Of a stretch of 64,000 bases of DNA, positions 25,998 to 36,770 are shown in pieces. Source of the stretch: Candidatus Gastranaerophilales bacterium (lineage in GTDB: Bacteria; Cyanobacteriota; Vampirovibrionia; Gastranaerophilales; Gastranaerophilaceae); contig CALURI010000012.1 in NCBI GenBank assembly GCA_944323135.1, positions 1-64,000 of the forward strand, read 5' to 3'. Made by a program: the position numbers and the translations under genes. Each line of letters begins with the position of its first letter. The stretch's first letter is position 1. The notes beneath the pieces were generated by a model. The model had not been told where the DNA came from. It saw only the letters and a program-made list of their open reading frames with translations, and did no database searches.

Positions 25998-26810
25998 TTA
26001 CGCTTTTGGAATAGAATTTGCAATGATTTCCATTTCCTCTAATGAGGCGTAAACAGCATGGCATCCGCAATCAACATACAAGATTTGACCTGTTGTTCCT
26101 GTAGATAAATCAGATGCTAAATACAAACCTGCTTTACCAACATCTTCCAATGCAACATTACGGTTAAGAGGTGATTTTGCAACTGCTGCTTTAAGCATTT
26201 TGTCAAATCCGGAAATTCCTTTTGCAGCAAGAGTTTTAACCGCACCTGCAGAAATACAGTTAACTCTGACGCCTTTTTTACCTAAGTCTGCTGCTAAATA
26301 TCTCATTGAAGATTCTAATGCAGCTTTTGCAACACCCATTACATTATAATTTGCAACAACATATTCAGAACCCAAATATGTCAAAGCAAATACTGAAGCA
26401 CCTTCATTCAAAATAGGTTCAGCATATTTGCAAAGAGTAATAAGAGAATATGCACTTACACCCATTGCTAAATCCCAACCTGCACGAGATGTATCAATAA
26501 ATCTACCCTGCAAATCTTCTTTAGCTGCAAATGCAACAGCATGAACAACAAAATCCAATTTACCGTAAACTCTTTCACATTCTTTAAATACAGCTGCAAC
26601 TTCATCTTCTTTTGTAACATCACAGCTCATAATAATTTTTGCACCCATTTCTTCAGCTAAAGGTCTAACACGTTTTTCCATAGCTTCTCCAGCGTATGTA
26701 AATGCGATATCAGCACCTGCTTCATAAAGTTGTTTTGCAATGGCATAAGCAATCCCGTGAGTATTTGATACTCCGAAAATTACACCCTTTTTGCCTTCCA
26801 TTAGTTTCAT
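25998..26810 (-). CDS. fabI: Enoyl-[acyl-carrier-protein] reductase FabI
   Basis: 270 aa short-chain dehydrogenase that performs the last reduction of each fatty-acid elongation cycle using NADH. FabI hallmarks: start MEGKKGVIFGVSNTHGIAYAIA (modified Rossmann glycine motif with the FabI-specific GVSN...S/GIA), and the catalytic pattern Tyr-x6-Lys in YNVMGVAKAALES with the extra Tyr in TYLGSEY. Also LAADLGKKGVRVNCISAGAVKTLAAKGI and TGQILYVDCG at the C-terminus. Length 255-270 is normal. A GGGAG site lies upstream of the first ATG. Single-gene unit with its own terminator. Confidence 0.96.
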   Translation of the reverse strand: MKLMEGKKGVIFGVSNTHGIAYAIAKQLYEAGADIAFTYAGEAMEKRVRPLAEEMGAKIIMSCDVTKEDEVAAVFKECERVYGKLDFVVHAVAFAAKEDLQGRFIDTSRAGWDLAMGVSAYSLITLCKYAEPILNEGASVFALTYLGSEYVVANYNVMGVAKAALESSMRYLAADLGKKGVRVNCISAGAVKTLAAKGISGFDKMLKAAVAKSPLNRNVALEDVGKAGLYLASDLSTGTTGQILYVDCGCHAVYASLEEMEIIANSIPKA

Positions 26811-26985
26811 AATTTATATCTCCCTCTTTTACTACTCAACTAAAATACACGATTTATTTTACCAAAAACATAATTTTAAGGCAAATTTTAAATATTAACA
26901 AATGTAACAACATGAAAACATGCTGAAATCAGATGAAAATGAAAGTTTTTATATATTTAAGAGAGATTAAATAAGCAGGAGAGCT

Positions 26986-28758
26986 ATGCCGATATCTAAT
27001 GTACAACAGAATAAGATTGATGCAATTAAGCTTAATTTTAGCAATCAAGCTAAAAAAGCTACTGCTAACAAACCTGAATATCTCAAGATGACAGGTTCAA
27101 TTTTTAATGCTCCCGGCGTACAAAACACTCCAACAGCTACTGCAACTTCACTTAGCAATATGAATACCCTAAAAAGTTTAAGTGAATTTAATACGGCAAA
27201 TCAGCCTGCAGCTACAAATTCAGGATCTCAAACAACTTCAGAAGCTAATATAACAGACATAGACAACGTCGCAGACGGTAAAGCTGCAGCAGCAAGTGCT
27301 GAAGCAAGCGCAGATCAAGTTGAATCCTTAACACAAGATACTCAAAATGACCAAAAAACTGTTGATAAATATAATACTGATGCACAAAAACTTAATAAAC
27401 AAATAAAAAAAGATGACCAAAAATTCCAAACACAATTAAAAAAACAAGAAGCAGAATTTAAAAAAGACAATGATAAACTTCTAAAACTCGTACAAGAAAC
27501 AGAAGAAGCTCAAACAGAAATAGATAATGCACAAAATGAACTAGATTCCCTTATGAGTTCATCATCTTTTTCTATAAACAGGAGCTCAACAAACGGAGCA
27601 CAAACTAATCCAAATCAAAGCCGTATTAATGCTCTTCAAACATTAATAGGTTCAAAAACAACACTCGTTCAAAGTAACGGCACAAAAATATATTCTTTGC
27701 AAAGAAGTTCAACAAGAACTTTAAAGCAAATGCAAAAAACAAATAACAATTATGTTAAAGTAAATCAAAAAAATACAAAAGCAATTGAAACTAACCAATC
27801 TGATACAAATAAAGTTATCAAAACAGCCACACAAATCGAACAGATAAGCGCGATTGTAACTCAGACAGGCCAACTCGTAAATGTAGCAGGTAAAGGTCTT
27901 GTCGCTTTAGGCACTGCAATGAGCGGACTTTTCGGAGCCGGAGCTGCATTAATTGCAACAGGTAATGTAATGCAAAAAGTCGGTACTGTTGTTGAAATGG
28001 TTGGTAATTATGGTCAAGCAGCCGCAAATATTACTAAAACAGCAGCTTACGCAGCAGATGGAAACTTAGCAGGAGCATTGACAAGTGCCGTAAGCGCAGC
28101 ACAAACAGGTACAGCTGCAGTCAAATCAACTAAAGAGCTTGGCAATACTTTTAACACAATAGATGAACAAGCAAATCAAGCAACACAAAAACTTGCAGCA
28201 AACACAGCAGCTAAAGAGCAGGCAAGTCAATTAGCAAAAAACGGTCAACTTGGGGGTATGACCGAAAAAGAAATGAAAAAATCTATCAGCAGTCAACTTC
28301 AAGCCGAAATGGCAAATGATAAAACTGGAAATATTAGTAAAGATTTGATTAATGATATTAAAAATAATCAAATAGGACAAAATAATAAAGTAAGCAATGC
28401 CGCAAATCAGGCTAAAACTGCATTCAGCTCTGCTGTTGATGGTGCAGGCGGTACTATAACAGACGGAATTGTAACAGGATTAGATAATAAAGCAAGAAAA
28501 ACTGTCGGGAACAAGACTGTTTCAAAATTCCAAAATGTTGCAGCAAAAACAGTTAAATCAAGCCAAAAATTTGATTGGGGCAAACTTGCAAACGGGCTTC
28601 AATCAACAGCCGCATTATTTACGAGTCAAAATACAGCTCCGCAATATACAGGACAAACAAAGGGATACGTTCCTCAGTGGGATTTAAGCCAAGACAGCAG
28701 ATTCCAAAAAATCAGAAAAGCAAGAATTTCAAATTTATCTCACGCATCATATGTATAA
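26986..28758 (+). CDS. Large coiled-coil protein with central hydrophobic segment
   Basis: 590 aa, not recognised. Residues 1-90 are Thr/Asn/Ala-rich; 95-180 form a strongly charged coiled coil (DQKTVDKYNTDAQKLNKQIK... KKQEAEFKKDNDKLLKLVQE). Residues about 185-285 continue as helices. Residues about 290-345 are a Gly/Ala-rich hydrophobic stretch (GLVALGTAMSGLFGAGAALI, TGNVMQKVGTVVEMVGNYGQ). The rest is Ala/Gln/Lys-rich helices. There is no Sec signal peptide. Coiled coil plus an internal hydrophobic hairpin and no signal resembles type III translocator proteins (IpaB/SipB/YopB type); this is analogy only. AGGAG upstream supports the start, and a strong terminator follows. Confidence 0.7.
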   Translation: MPISNVQQNKIDAIKLNFSNQAKKATANKPEYLKMTGSIFNAPGVQNTPTATATSLSNMNTLKSLSEFNTANQPAATNSGSQTTSEANITDIDNVADGKAAAASAEASADQVESLTQDTQNDQKTVDKYNTDAQKLNKQIKKDDQKFQTQLKKQEAEFKKDNDKLLKLVQETEEAQTEIDNAQNELDSLMSSSSFSINRSSTNGAQTNPNQSRINALQTLIGSKTTLVQSNGTKIYSLQRSSTRTLKQMQKTNNNYVKVNQKNTKAIETNQSDTNKVIKTATQIEQISAIVTQTGQLVNVAGKGLVALGTAMSGLFGAGAALIATGNVMQKVGTVVEMVGNYGQAAANITKTAAYAADGNLAGALTSAVSAAQTGTAAVKSTKELGNTFNTIDEQANQATQKLAANTAAKEQASQLAKNGQLGGMTEKEMKKSISSQLQAEMANDKTGNISKDLINDIKNNQIGQNNKVSNAANQAKTAFSSAVDGAGGTITDGIVTGLDNKARKTVGNKTVSKFQNVAAKTVKSSQKFDWGKLANGLQSTAALFTSQNTAPQYTGQTKGYVPQWDLSQDSRFQKIRKARISNLSHASYV

Positions 28759-28795
28759 AAAAAGCTGTTAAATAAATTATTTAACAGCTTTTTTT
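28757..28795 (+). terminator. Intrinsic terminator after 26986-28758
   Basis: AAAAAGCTGTTAAATAA (28759-28775) pairs with TTATTTAACAGCTTTTT (28777-28793), with T-run. It lies right at the stop codon and also faces the end of the converging adhesin gene. Confidence 0.92.
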
Positions 28796-28814
28796 AATTT
28801 ATATTTTTATCAAC

Positions 28815-31800
28815 TTATTTTATATAAGATATATCATTTGAATTATTTCTTGCTGCAGTTTGTTCTTCCAAAAGTATATTCATATAAAGAAGTTTGTTTG
28901 CAGTAGCCTGATCAAGATTTATAAATTCAGCCCCTGCACGTCTGTCAGTTGCAGTAACAATTTTGACATCAGCATTTATATTCAAATCACCATAAGATAT
29001 ATTAACAGGAACGATATCCCCAACTTTCAAATCATTATGATGAGTTACGGCAATTCCGCCTCTTGAAATATCAAGTAACGAATCTATTTGATTATTATCT
29101 GCCAATTGAACAGGATTTCTGTTATCTCTGACACTAAATCTCATATATTGACGTTTATCTATTGAATTAACATTATAATCAACTACACGTTGTTTATAAA
29201 CTTCTTTACCATAGTCAACATTTCTATCAATATCATCATCAGAATCAGAATCTGAATCCAAATCAATATCTGTATCGTTATCAGTATCTGCATCTGAATC
29301 ACTGTCTATATCAGTATCATTGTCAGCATCAGTATCAGTATCTACATCGGTATCTGTGTCAATATCTGTATCTATATCAGTGTCACTATCCATATCATTG
29401 TCATTATCCGAATCATTATCACTATCCGAATCATTGTCATTATCCGAATCATTGTCGGTATCGGTATCCGCATCCGTATCTGTATCAGAATCCGTGTCTG
29501 TATCAGAATCTGTATCGGTATCTGTATCTGTGTCGGTATCGGTATCTACATCAGTATCTGTATCTGAGTCAGTATCATTATCAGAATCGTTATCGTTATC
29601 ATTATCTGAATCATTATCAGAGTCTGAATCATTATCAGAGTCTGAATCATTGTCGGTATCTGTATCTGCATCCGTATCAGTATCAACATCGGTATCTGTA
29701 TCTACATCTGTATCTGTATCAGAATCAGTATCGGTATCATCATCGGTATCGGTATCTGAATCTGTATCAGTGTCTACATCAGTATCTGTATCTGAATCTG
29801 AATCATTATCTGTATCAGTATCCATATCGGTATCTGTATCAGTATCAACATCTGTGTCACTGTCTGTATCTGTATCGTTATCTGTATCAGTATCAACATC
29901 AGTGTCCGTATCTGTATCTACATCTGTATCTGTATCAGAATCAGTATCTATATCTGTATCAGTGTCTGAATCTGAATCATTATCTGTATCGGTATCCATA
30001 TCAGTATCTGTATCAGTATCAACATCTGTGTCACTGTCTGTATCGTTATCTGTATCAGTATCGGTATCGGTGTCTGTATCGGTATCAGCATCGGTATCTG
30101 TATCTGTATCTGTATCTATATCTGTATCAGAGTCTGAATCAGTATCATTATCTGTATCGGTATCCATATCGGTATCTGTATCATTATCAACATCAGTATC
30201 AGTGTCGGTATCAGTGTCAGAGTCGGTATCAGTATCAATATCTGTATCTGTGTCTGTATCGATATCTGTATCACTGTCACTATCTGTGTCAACTTGTTCT
30301 TTTTTATCTTCAGGTACAACTAAGTTATCATCATCATTTTCATCGCCCTGTTCATCGGTTGTAGGATTATCTACATAATCTCCATCTTCATCTTTTACAC
30401 CGTCATAACCGTCATCTGTACCTTGTGAGCTGCCACCATAATAATAGTTACGTTCGTCTTCTTCTTTGCCGATTGCGGTAACATCTTCAGGTCTTACGGC
30501 TTTTGCTCTGATTGAAACAGGTTTTGATGCATCTGAAGAATTTGTTATTGTATTAGTTCTATTGTCTATTGTTACCTCTGACGGATTAAATCTTAATGGG
30601 TCAGAATCTGCTACTTCACCTCTATTTTTACCCATATTAAAGTAATAACCGCCAGCATAAGCATTATCTGCAACAAGTGTTAAATCTTGTTCATGAGAAG
30701 GTCTGCCTTCTCCTGAACCATTTATTACACCATTTTTAATTACAATAGTTGAATTTGCAGGATTGTCAGGCCAAGATGTTCCTAAATCAAGAGCTGTTAC
30801 TTTTACTTTTTCAGGATTTATATTTCCGTTTTTACCATAATAATCTTGAGGATAAGTAGGAACAATTCCCAGATTATCAATATACATATTTTTACCGCGT
30901 GTCGTTAAATCAATATTATTCTTAGCAGTAATTTCTCTTATATAAGTATCACCTGAAAATTCAGCATTCACACTGCCTTCTCTTGATATGATTCCGCAAA
31001 CATTAGTATCTAGTTTTTTACCGTCTGCAGAATCAAGACCTCTTACGTTAATATCTTTAATTGCAAGCATATCAACGCCATATTTTGCATCAGAAGAATA
31101 ATCTAAATTCGAATCAACTTTACCAAAACTTCCTTGAGTTTGCCTAAAAGTTAAAGCATTATCTTTAGAACCAATATTCCCGCTTGCAACTATTGAAATA
31201 CCTTTACCTTCTACATTAGGAACGGAAGAATCTGATGATGAATTAATAATATCAAAAGCTTTTGAACCTTTTACCGAACTATCCGCAAGTAAAATAACTC
31301 TACCGTCAGCTTTAATCTTATCAACATTCATATTTTTGTCTAAACTTGCAAGATTAACCAAAGATTTATTAGAACCTTCTGAACTTACTGCAGTAACTTT
31401 ACCGTCAACTGCAATATTAACTGATTTTGTTAAATCTCTGGCATCAGTTCCTATTCCAGAGCATACACCGCCGTCACACGGACCAACTTCTTTGCCGATA
31501 GCTCCGTTCGTAACATTAATATTCAAATCTTTTGATGCTTTAATAAGATTTGCCGTTGTACCGTAATTTAAAAGATTTCCATTTCTTATATCAATATTTA
31601 CATTACCTGTAGAATTAAGATAATCTTTTCCTGTATTGTCTCCAATTACAACATTTGAATTTCTATTATTTATATCAATTCCATTTGCATTAACAACGCC
31701 TTTTACATTAATGCCATTTTTACCAGTATTATTGATAATTACAGCATCAGTAACATTTACAACTTTAGCACCGTTTTCAATGTTTACGCCTTCATTTCCG

Positions 31801-32843
31801 GTATTTGAAACAAGCAGCTCATCGCCTTGATTACCTATAATACCTGTAGATGCGATTAATACTCCTGAACCGGTATTATCAACAACCATTTTCCCGCCGC
31901 TGTTAAGAACCGACCCGGAAACATTAACTTCTCCATTTGTATTTACAAGCAATGTTTCACCGGAGGCATTTGCTGTTTTTCCGGAAACATCAATTCCTTT
32001 GGAACCTGAATTTGTAATTTCTATATTACCTGAACCAAAATTTTTCATATTACCGGCTATTGAAGTTCCGCCATTTGAACCGTATGATTCAATTTTAATA
32101 CTGCCGTTATCATTTCTGAATGAATTTGCAGGATTGAAATTATCAGTATTAACCAACTTATCAAATAACATTTTTGCTTGTGTATTTGATGTAAGTTTTG
32201 TCGAATCGTTAACACCAGCCATTACAAGGGCACTATTTGCAATATTTACATCAGCTGCACTTATATCAACAAAATTACGGGCAAGTACATTCCCGTCAAT
32301 TTTTACAACACCTGTACCATGAGCAGCTAACTCTTCTCTATAATTTTGTAATAATGAAGGTGCTTTATTGGAATCTCTTAAATTACTTTTATAAGCTTCA
32401 TAAGTATCACTTTCAGGAGTCAAAACAGTTAAAGAGCCGACATTTAAAACACCGCTTGCTCCTACCACCATACCATTAGGTGATACAAAAACAGCATTGC
32501 CGTTAGGGTTAAAGGAACCGTCTTTTGTGACTGAATTAACAATACCTTGGATATTAATCTGATTATCTACAAGGTTAACAAAAGTATTAATATCTTTTCC
32601 ATTTGTCAAATTATTAAAAATAAGGTTTGCAACATCACCTTGACTCAAATCAAAATTATCATATTTTCTAAAACCAATATCCCCGTTAATAGCAGTTGGA
32701 TCAATATTATACACACCATTAACCCCTGTTACTCCGGATATCTGTGTTGCTAAGACCTGCAAACAAAAAGATTGCTGTAAAAAGAAACAAAATGTTAATG
32801 CCGAAGCTACAACTTTCCTTTGACCAGCTTTTACTTTTATCAT
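28815..32843 (-). CDS. Filamentous-haemagglutinin-type adhesin with Asp-X repeats and C-terminal PilZ domain
   Basis: 1342 aa. A Sec signal peptide (1-33, ending QVLA) is followed by a TPS (two-partner secretion) haemagglutinin-type N-terminal domain: [40 protein letters not shown] and [12 protein letters not shown]. Residues 150-800 are beta-helix-like repeats rich in Asn, Gly and Val ([20 protein letters not shown] type). Residues about 853-1206 are almost pure alternating Asp-Thr/Ser/Val/Asn/Ile, a stalk like the SD repeats of wall adhesins. Residues 1225-1325 look like a PilZ c-di-GMP-binding domain, with both ligand motifs: RQYMR (1231-1235) and DISRGG (1258-1263). A PilZ domain on an exported protein is unexpected. 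No TpsB partner is in this window. Confidence 0.82.
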   Translation of the reverse strand: MIKVKAGQRKVVASALTFCFFLQQSFCLQVLATQISGVTGVNGVYNIDPTAINGDIGFRKYDNFDLSQGDVANLIFNNLTNGKDINTFVNLVDNQINIQGIVNSVTKDGSFNPNGNAVFVSPNGMVVGASGVLNVGSLTVLTPESDTYEAYKSNLRDSNKAPSLLQNYREELAAHGTGVVKIDGNVLARNFVDISAADVNIANSALVMAGVNDSTKLTSNTQAKMLFDKLVNTDNFNPANSFRNDNGSIKIESYGSNGGTSIAGNMKNFGSGNIEITNSGSKGIDVSGKTANASGETLLVNTNGEVNVSGSVLNSGGKMVVDNTGSGVLIASTGIIGNQGDELLVSNTGNEGVNIENGAKVVNVTDAVIINNTGKNGINVKGVVNANGIDINNRNSNVVIGDNTGKDYLNSTGNVNIDIRNGNLLNYGTTANLIKASKDLNINVTNGAIGKEVGPCDGGVCSGIGTDARDLTKSVNIAVDGKVTAVSSEGSNKSLVNLASLDKNMNVDKIKADGRVILLADSSVKGSKAFDIINSSSDSSVPNVEGKGISIVASGNIGSKDNALTFRQTQGSFGKVDSNLDYSSDAKYGVDMLAIKDINVRGLDSADGKKLDTNVCGIISREGSVNAEFSGDTYIREITAKNNIDLTTRGKNMYIDNLGIVPTYPQDYYGKNGNINPEKVKVTALDLGTSWPDNPANSTIVIKNGVINGSGEGRPSHEQDLTLVADNAYAGGYYFNMGKNRGEVADSDPLRFNPSEVTIDNRTNTITNSSDASKPVSIRAKAVRPEDVTAIGKEEDERNYYYGGSSQGTDDGYDGVKDEDGDYVDNPTTDEQGDENDDDNLVVPEDKKEQVDTDSDSDTDIDTDTDTDIDTDTDSDTDTDTDTDVDNDTDTDMDTDTDNDTDSDSDTDIDTDTDTDTDADTDTDTDTDTDTDNDTDSDTDVDTDTDTDMDTDTDNDSDSDTDTDIDTDSDTDTDVDTDTDTDVDTDTDNDTDTDSDTDVDTDTDTDMDTDTDNDSDSDTDTDVDTDTDSDTDTDDDTDTDSDTDTDVDTDTDVDTDTDADTDTDNDSDSDNDSDSDNDSDNDNDNDSDNDTDSDTDTDVDTDTDTDTDTDTDSDTDTDSDTDTDADTDTDNDSDNDNDSDSDNDSDNDNDMDSDTDIDTDIDTDTDVDTDTDADNDTDIDSDSDADTDNDTDIDLDSDSDSDDDIDRNVDYGKEVYKQRVVDYNVNSIDKRQYMRFSVRDNRNPVQLADNNQIDSLLDISRGGIAVTHHNDLKVGDIVPVNISYGDLNINADVKIVTATDRRAGAEFINLDQATANKLLYMNILLEEQTAARNNSNDISYIK
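29228..30290 (-). repeat. Hexanucleotide-type repeat encoding (Asp-X)n
   Basis: About 1060 bp of imperfect 6-bp units on the minus strand, GAT/GAC followed by ACT, ACA, TCT, TCA, GTT, AAT or ATA, coding some 175 Asp-X dipeptides. Larger units recur, for example Asp-Asn-Asp-Ser-Asp-Ser blocks near 29410-29660 and Thr/Met blocks near 29820 and 30000. The array stays in frame. Such arrays change length by recombination or slippage, and a length change in multiples of 6 bp would keep the frame. Confidence 0.95.
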
Positions 32844-33066
32844 TCTTGTTATTCCTTTCGATTTAGAGATTCCCTAATTGTTGAATTTATAAATTATAAA
32901 TTTAAGCATCATAATTATTTGAATAGTTTAATTTTATCAAGATAATAATTATTTTTCTATTTTTTATTACAAATACTTAATATATTTGTACATACTTATA
33001 TGTCTAAAATTAAAAATTTAAAAATAAAATTTCTTGCTACAATGTAAACAAATATTAAGCGAGAAG

Positions 33067-34524
33067 CTATTTTTCAACACGCTTCATAATAGTTTTTGTT
33101 AACCAGAAATAACAAATATAAAATACAAACATTAAAGTTAGCATCTCAAACAATGCCGGCAAACTTAAAAATTTATTAAATACATAATAAATAATTACAA
33201 AAGGGATGAAAGATATAAACATCCTTGACATTATAAGTCGCGGAAAAATTAATCCTAAACCCGGCAAAACAATAATTATACTTAATAAAAAATATAAAAA
33301 ATTTGCACCTAATGTTGCAATTCCGACACCAACAAGTCCCATTTTTGGGATTAATAAAATATTCAAAATAACATTTGTAACACCAGATATCAATTTAATA
33401 ATAAAATCTATATAAGTTTTATTCGCAAGATGATATTGTAATGTCGTATAATCAGTAAGAGCCATAAAAAATGTTCCAAATGCAAAATATGGGATTAATT
33501 GAAAAGCGATTTGAAATTTATCATTGGAAGAAAGCATGCTAACATAATCTGTTGCATACAAAGAAATAACTGTTATAACAGGCAATGCAATCATTACGTA
33601 ATAGCCGGTAAACCTTGATATAATAGGTCTGACATCTATTTTTTCTTCATACATATTTATTATTCTTGGAATTGCAGCAACTGTAATTATAGAAAATATA
33701 GTCATCAAAAGCGGTAATGTTAAGCCGTAAGCTACACCAACAATACCAACTTGAGAAAAACCATGAATACTATTCATAATAAATTTATTACTTTGATTTA
33801 TTATCCAAGCACTTAATGAAGTTGCAGCAATTGGAATTCCATACTTGAATATCGGCAATACAGAATCCCATTCAATTTTTTGAAACTTAAACCAAGAAGA
33901 CAAATTACTTTGATATATCAACAATAAATCAATCAATGAAATTGAAACTCCCATACCTAAAAGCAAAGACATTGCACCTAGATGGAAGAATTTTATAAAG
34001 AAAACGGATAATAAAATTGTCAAAAACTGATTTATTATTGTTGATAATGTAAAAGACATTGATTTTAACTGAGCACGCAATAACTGGAACAATAATGCTC
34101 TTATTGCAACAGGAATTATCAATACTAAAATTGCTAAAAAATATTTTACAGGAATATGGAAAAAAGAATAAAAGTTATGCCTAAAAATAAATGCAGCAAC
34201 AAACATTACAAAAATATTTGAAATAAGAATTGTAACTAATGTTGTAAGATACTTGGGCATATCCTGAGTCATCTGATGACGTTTGAAAAACCTTAATCCA
34301 GAAAGACCTACCCAATCTGAAAAAATAATACACAAAAATGATAACAAAGCTATCGAAAGTGAATAAAGACCATATTCTTCAGGAGACAACAAACTTGTAT
34401 AAATTGGTACAATAATTGCATTCCCCAGCATGCCTATAATTTTAGACGGTGAATATTTCACCATATCACGAAAAATAGCTTTTAATTGTGCTTTTTCAAC
34501 TTCTCTATTTTCAACAAATTCCAT
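33067..34524 (-). CDS. Oligosaccharide flippase family protein (Wzx-like)
   Basis: 485 aa polytopic membrane protein with about 12-14 transmembrane helices. The N-terminal part, KYSPSKIIGMLGNAIIVPIYTSLLSPEEYGLYSL, is the family's signature entry (MOP superfamily polysaccharide transporters). Such proteins flip lipid-linked sugar units across the inner membrane for surface polysaccharide synthesis. No other polysaccharide genes are adjacent (rimO lies upstream, the adhesin downstream), so the product made is unknown. AGGAATTATA before the ATG and a TATAAT box in the gap after rimO suggest its own promoter. The 222-nt gap on its downstream side, before the adhesin start, contains no gene I can see. 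Confidence 0.85.
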   Translation of the reverse strand: MEFVENREVEKAQLKAIFRDMVKYSPSKIIGMLGNAIIVPIYTSLLSPEEYGLYSLSIALLSFLCIIFSDWVGLSGLRFFKRHQMTQDMPKYLTTLVTILISNIFVMFVAAFIFRHNFYSFFHIPVKYFLAILVLIIPVAIRALLFQLLRAQLKSMSFTLSTIINQFLTILLSVFFIKFFHLGAMSLLLGMGVSISLIDLLLIYQSNLSSWFKFQKIEWDSVLPIFKYGIPIAATSLSAWIINQSNKFIMNSIHGFSQVGIVGVAYGLTLPLLMTIFSIITVAAIPRIINMYEEKIDVRPIISRFTGYYVMIALPVITVISLYATDYVSMLSSNDKFQIAFQLIPYFAFGTFFMALTDYTTLQYHLANKTYIDFIIKLISGVTNVILNILLIPKMGLVGVGIATLGANFLYFLLSIIIVLPGLGLIFPRLIMSRMFISFIPFVIIYYVFNKFLSLPALFEMLTLMFVFYICYFWLTKTIMKRVEK

Positions 34525-34563
34525 TATAATTCCTACGCAAGATAATTATACTATAACAATTAA

Positions 34564-35868
34564 TTATTGTAAAATTCCAAATAAATCATATTCATCAGCA
34601 CGTTCAATCTTAACATTTTCAATATCACCCGGAACAACGGATTTTTCAGAAGATGCATAAACCATACCGTCAATTTCAGGGGCATCATGCTGTGAACGCA
34701 TTAAAATAACACCGTCATCAGTATAACCTTCAACTATACAAGGAAGAACTTTTCCGACATAAGATTCATTTATTTCTCTTGAAATTTTTTGCTGTAATGT
34801 CATTAATTTTTTATATCTTTGTTTTTTCACCCTTGCAGGAACTTGCTCATCCATTGAATAAGATACTGTATTTTTTTCTCTGGAATATTCAAAAACACCC
34901 ATTTTATCAAATCTTACATGTTTAACAAACTCATACAACTCGTTGAATTGTTCATCAGTTTCACCGGGATAACCAACTATAAAAGCTGTCCTTATTGTGA
35001 CATTTGGAATTTTTGTACGAATTTTATTAACCAGAGCTTCATAATCCATTACAGGTCTGCGCATAGCTTTCAATATTTCGGCATTACAATGTTGAAGCGG
35101 TAAATCAATATATTTTGCGACTTTATCCAATCTTGCAATAGCTTCAATTAATTCATCAGACATTTGTGAAGGATAAGCATACATAATTCTTATCCAACCC
35201 AAACCCTCAATTTTGTTTAATTCTTCTAAAAGCTTAGGTAAAACTTGTTTCCCGTACAAATCAATACCATAACTTGTAGTATCTTGAGCAATTAAAACAA
35301 TTTCCGTTACACCTTTATTTACAAGATTTTTGGCTTCTTCTAAAATATTTTCAATAGTTCTTGAATGATATTCACCTCTAAGATTTGGAATTATACAATA
35401 CCCGCAATGATAATTGCACCCGTCAGCTATTTTTATATAAGAGCTTGCTCCAACCGTAATTTGTTGTCTTTCAATATTTTCAGGATATATATAATCAGGT
35501 TTTTCTGATACTTGTTCTGAATATTTTTTGTTATTTGCAACATGTTCTACAACTTCAACAATTTCTTTTAAATCAGAAGTCCCAATCATTCCTGAAATTT
35601 CCGGAATAGCTTTTTTTAATTCACTTTTGTATTTTTGAGGCAAACAACCTGTAACAATAACTTTTTTCCCGGCATTAACAAGCTGCAAAATAGTTTGTAC
35701 TGATTCTTTTTCAGCATCATGAATAAATGAACAAGTATTCACAACAACTATATCAGCATCATTTTCGTCTAACGTAACCTGATGTCCTTTCTGAGCCAGA
35801 AGTCCAAGCATCAATTCACTGTCAACCAAATTTTTTGCACATCCGTGATTTAACAAAGCTATTTTCAT
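34564..35868 (-). CDS. rimO: Ribosomal protein S12 methylthiotransferase RimO
   Basis: 434 aa radical-SAM enzyme that methylthiolates an Asp of ribosomal protein S12. The N-terminal UPF0004 domain has the three cluster-binding cysteines in LNHGCAKNLVDSE, VVNTCSFI and VTGCLPQ. The radical-SAM CxxxCxxC motif is CNYHCGYC at about 150-157. PLQHCNAEILKAMRR and YPGETDEQFNELYEFV follow. A C-terminal TRAM domain begins near 370. The 'GCAKN' start and the pattern IADGCNYHCGYCIIP separate RimO from MiaB. Length is normal. Confidence 0.95.
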   Translation of the reverse strand: MKIALLNHGCAKNLVDSELMLGLLAQKGHQVTLDENDADIVVVNTCSFIHDAEKESVQTILQLVNAGKKVIVTGCLPQKYKSELKKAIPEISGMIGTSDLKEIVEVVEHVANNKKYSEQVSEKPDYIYPENIERQQITVGASSYIKIADGCNYHCGYCIIPNLRGEYHSRTIENILEEAKNLVNKGVTEIVLIAQDTTSYGIDLYGKQVLPKLLEELNKIEGLGWIRIMYAYPSQMSDELIEAIARLDKVAKYIDLPLQHCNAEILKAMRRPVMDYEALVNKIRTKIPNVTIRTAFIVGYPGETDEQFNELYEFVKHVRFDKMGVFEYSREKNTVSYSMDEQVPARVKKQRYKKLMTLQQKISREINESYVGKVLPCIVEGYTDDGVILMRSQHDAPEIDGMVYASSEKSVVPGDIENVKIERADEYDLFGILQ

Positions 35869-35939
35869 ATATTCTTACCTCTTTGCTTATCACTTTAACA
35901 TGAATATACTATTTTGTAATCACTAAAAAGGTTATATAA

Positions 35940-36728
35940 TTAGTAATCCATCAACCAACCATTTTCAATTATACGAGCAGCACAACCATATCCTGTAACA
36001 TTACCAGTAAGTTTTTCGCCTGCGACACCACACACATCAGGCCAAGTTTTCCAATTGGCAGTAGTTGTAGTAGATAAATCACCTGAAAAACATAAAGCGT
36101 AATCACGACCAGATTCTGGATATAATTTTCCATTATCCCCTAATACAAAATTAAATACATCACGTCCCCATGTATTTGGTTCTCTTAATCCATTTACTTT
36201 GATTCTAAAAGATCCAAACGTTTTACAATAATGACCACCATTTGCTTTTATAACATTACAATCTGCTCGGCAATCACTCCCCTTACCTGAAAACCCATAT
36301 TGCATTAATATAAAGCCATCATTAAAAACTATTGCTTCATCATTATCAGCGATATAAGCCGAAAGAAATCGTTTTGTAGAAAGAGTTTTATGCCTATATG
36401 TTTTCTCAGGTTGATTAATAAATTCAGCAATTTTGAAATAACTAGTTAAAGCAGACTTAAATTCTTTACAGTATTGTGGGAAAAGAGACCCACAAGCTGA
36501 TTGATTATTGAGTAATGCAAAAACAGCAGTATCTCCTAAAGAATCAACCCCATCATCAGCTAGCATTTTTTGAAAGCCTTGCTCTAAAGTTGAAACCGAT
36601 TTTTGTAATTGAGCAACCCACATTTTCTTTTGATAATTTGAAATCAAACTTGGCATTGTCAAAGCTGCAACAACCCCTATAACTCCAAGAGTTATTAAAA
36701 CTTCCGCTAAAGTAAAACCTTTTTTCAT
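35940..36728 (-). CDS. Type IV pilin-like protein (pseudopilin family)
   Basis: 262 aa. MKKG-FTLAEVLITLGVIG gives the standard prepilin site (Gly4 / Phe5, Glu9), then the hydrophobic helix. The C-terminal domain has the shared motif IKVNGLREPNTWGRDVFNF and ends CAARIIENGWLMDY. There are eight or more Cys residues in the mature part (e.g. NQSACGSLFPQYCKE, GSDCRADCNV), suggesting several disulphides. A GGGG site lies upstream. The gene is divergent from a small helix-turn-helix-like gene with a 28-bp perfect palindrome between them, which may control its expression. Role in the fibre unknown. Confidence 0.87.
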   Translation of the reverse strand: MKKGFTLAEVLITLGVIGVVAALTMPSLISNYQKKMWVAQLQKSVSTLEQGFQKMLADDGVDSLGDTAVFALLNNQSACGSLFPQYCKEFKSALTSYFKIAEFINQPEKTYRHKTLSTKRFLSAYIADNDEAIVFNDGFILMQYGFSGKGSDCRADCNVIKANGGHYCKTFGSFRIKVNGLREPNTWGRDVFNFVLGDNGKLYPESGRDYALCFSGDLSTTTTANWKTWPDVCGVAGEKLTGNVTGYGCAARIIENGWLMDY

Positions 36729-36770
36729 AAAACAGCCCCTGTATTTTTATATTAATTAACTATACAATAT

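Noticed and set aside
25940..26023. N-terminal 28 residues of the open frame 25631-26023
   Set aside because: They are read from the fabI 3' end and its terminator hairpin, so they are not part of a real protein.
29228..30290. Could the repeat array be a CRISPR?
   Set aside because: Units are 6 bp and contiguous, without spacers of unique sequence, and no cas genes are present.
29320..30378. Plus-strand open frame encoding a 352-aa Ser-Val repeat protein
   Set aside because: It is the reverse complement of the Asp-X repeat. A 6-bp repeat array leaves several frames open; there is no ribosome binding site and no promoter.
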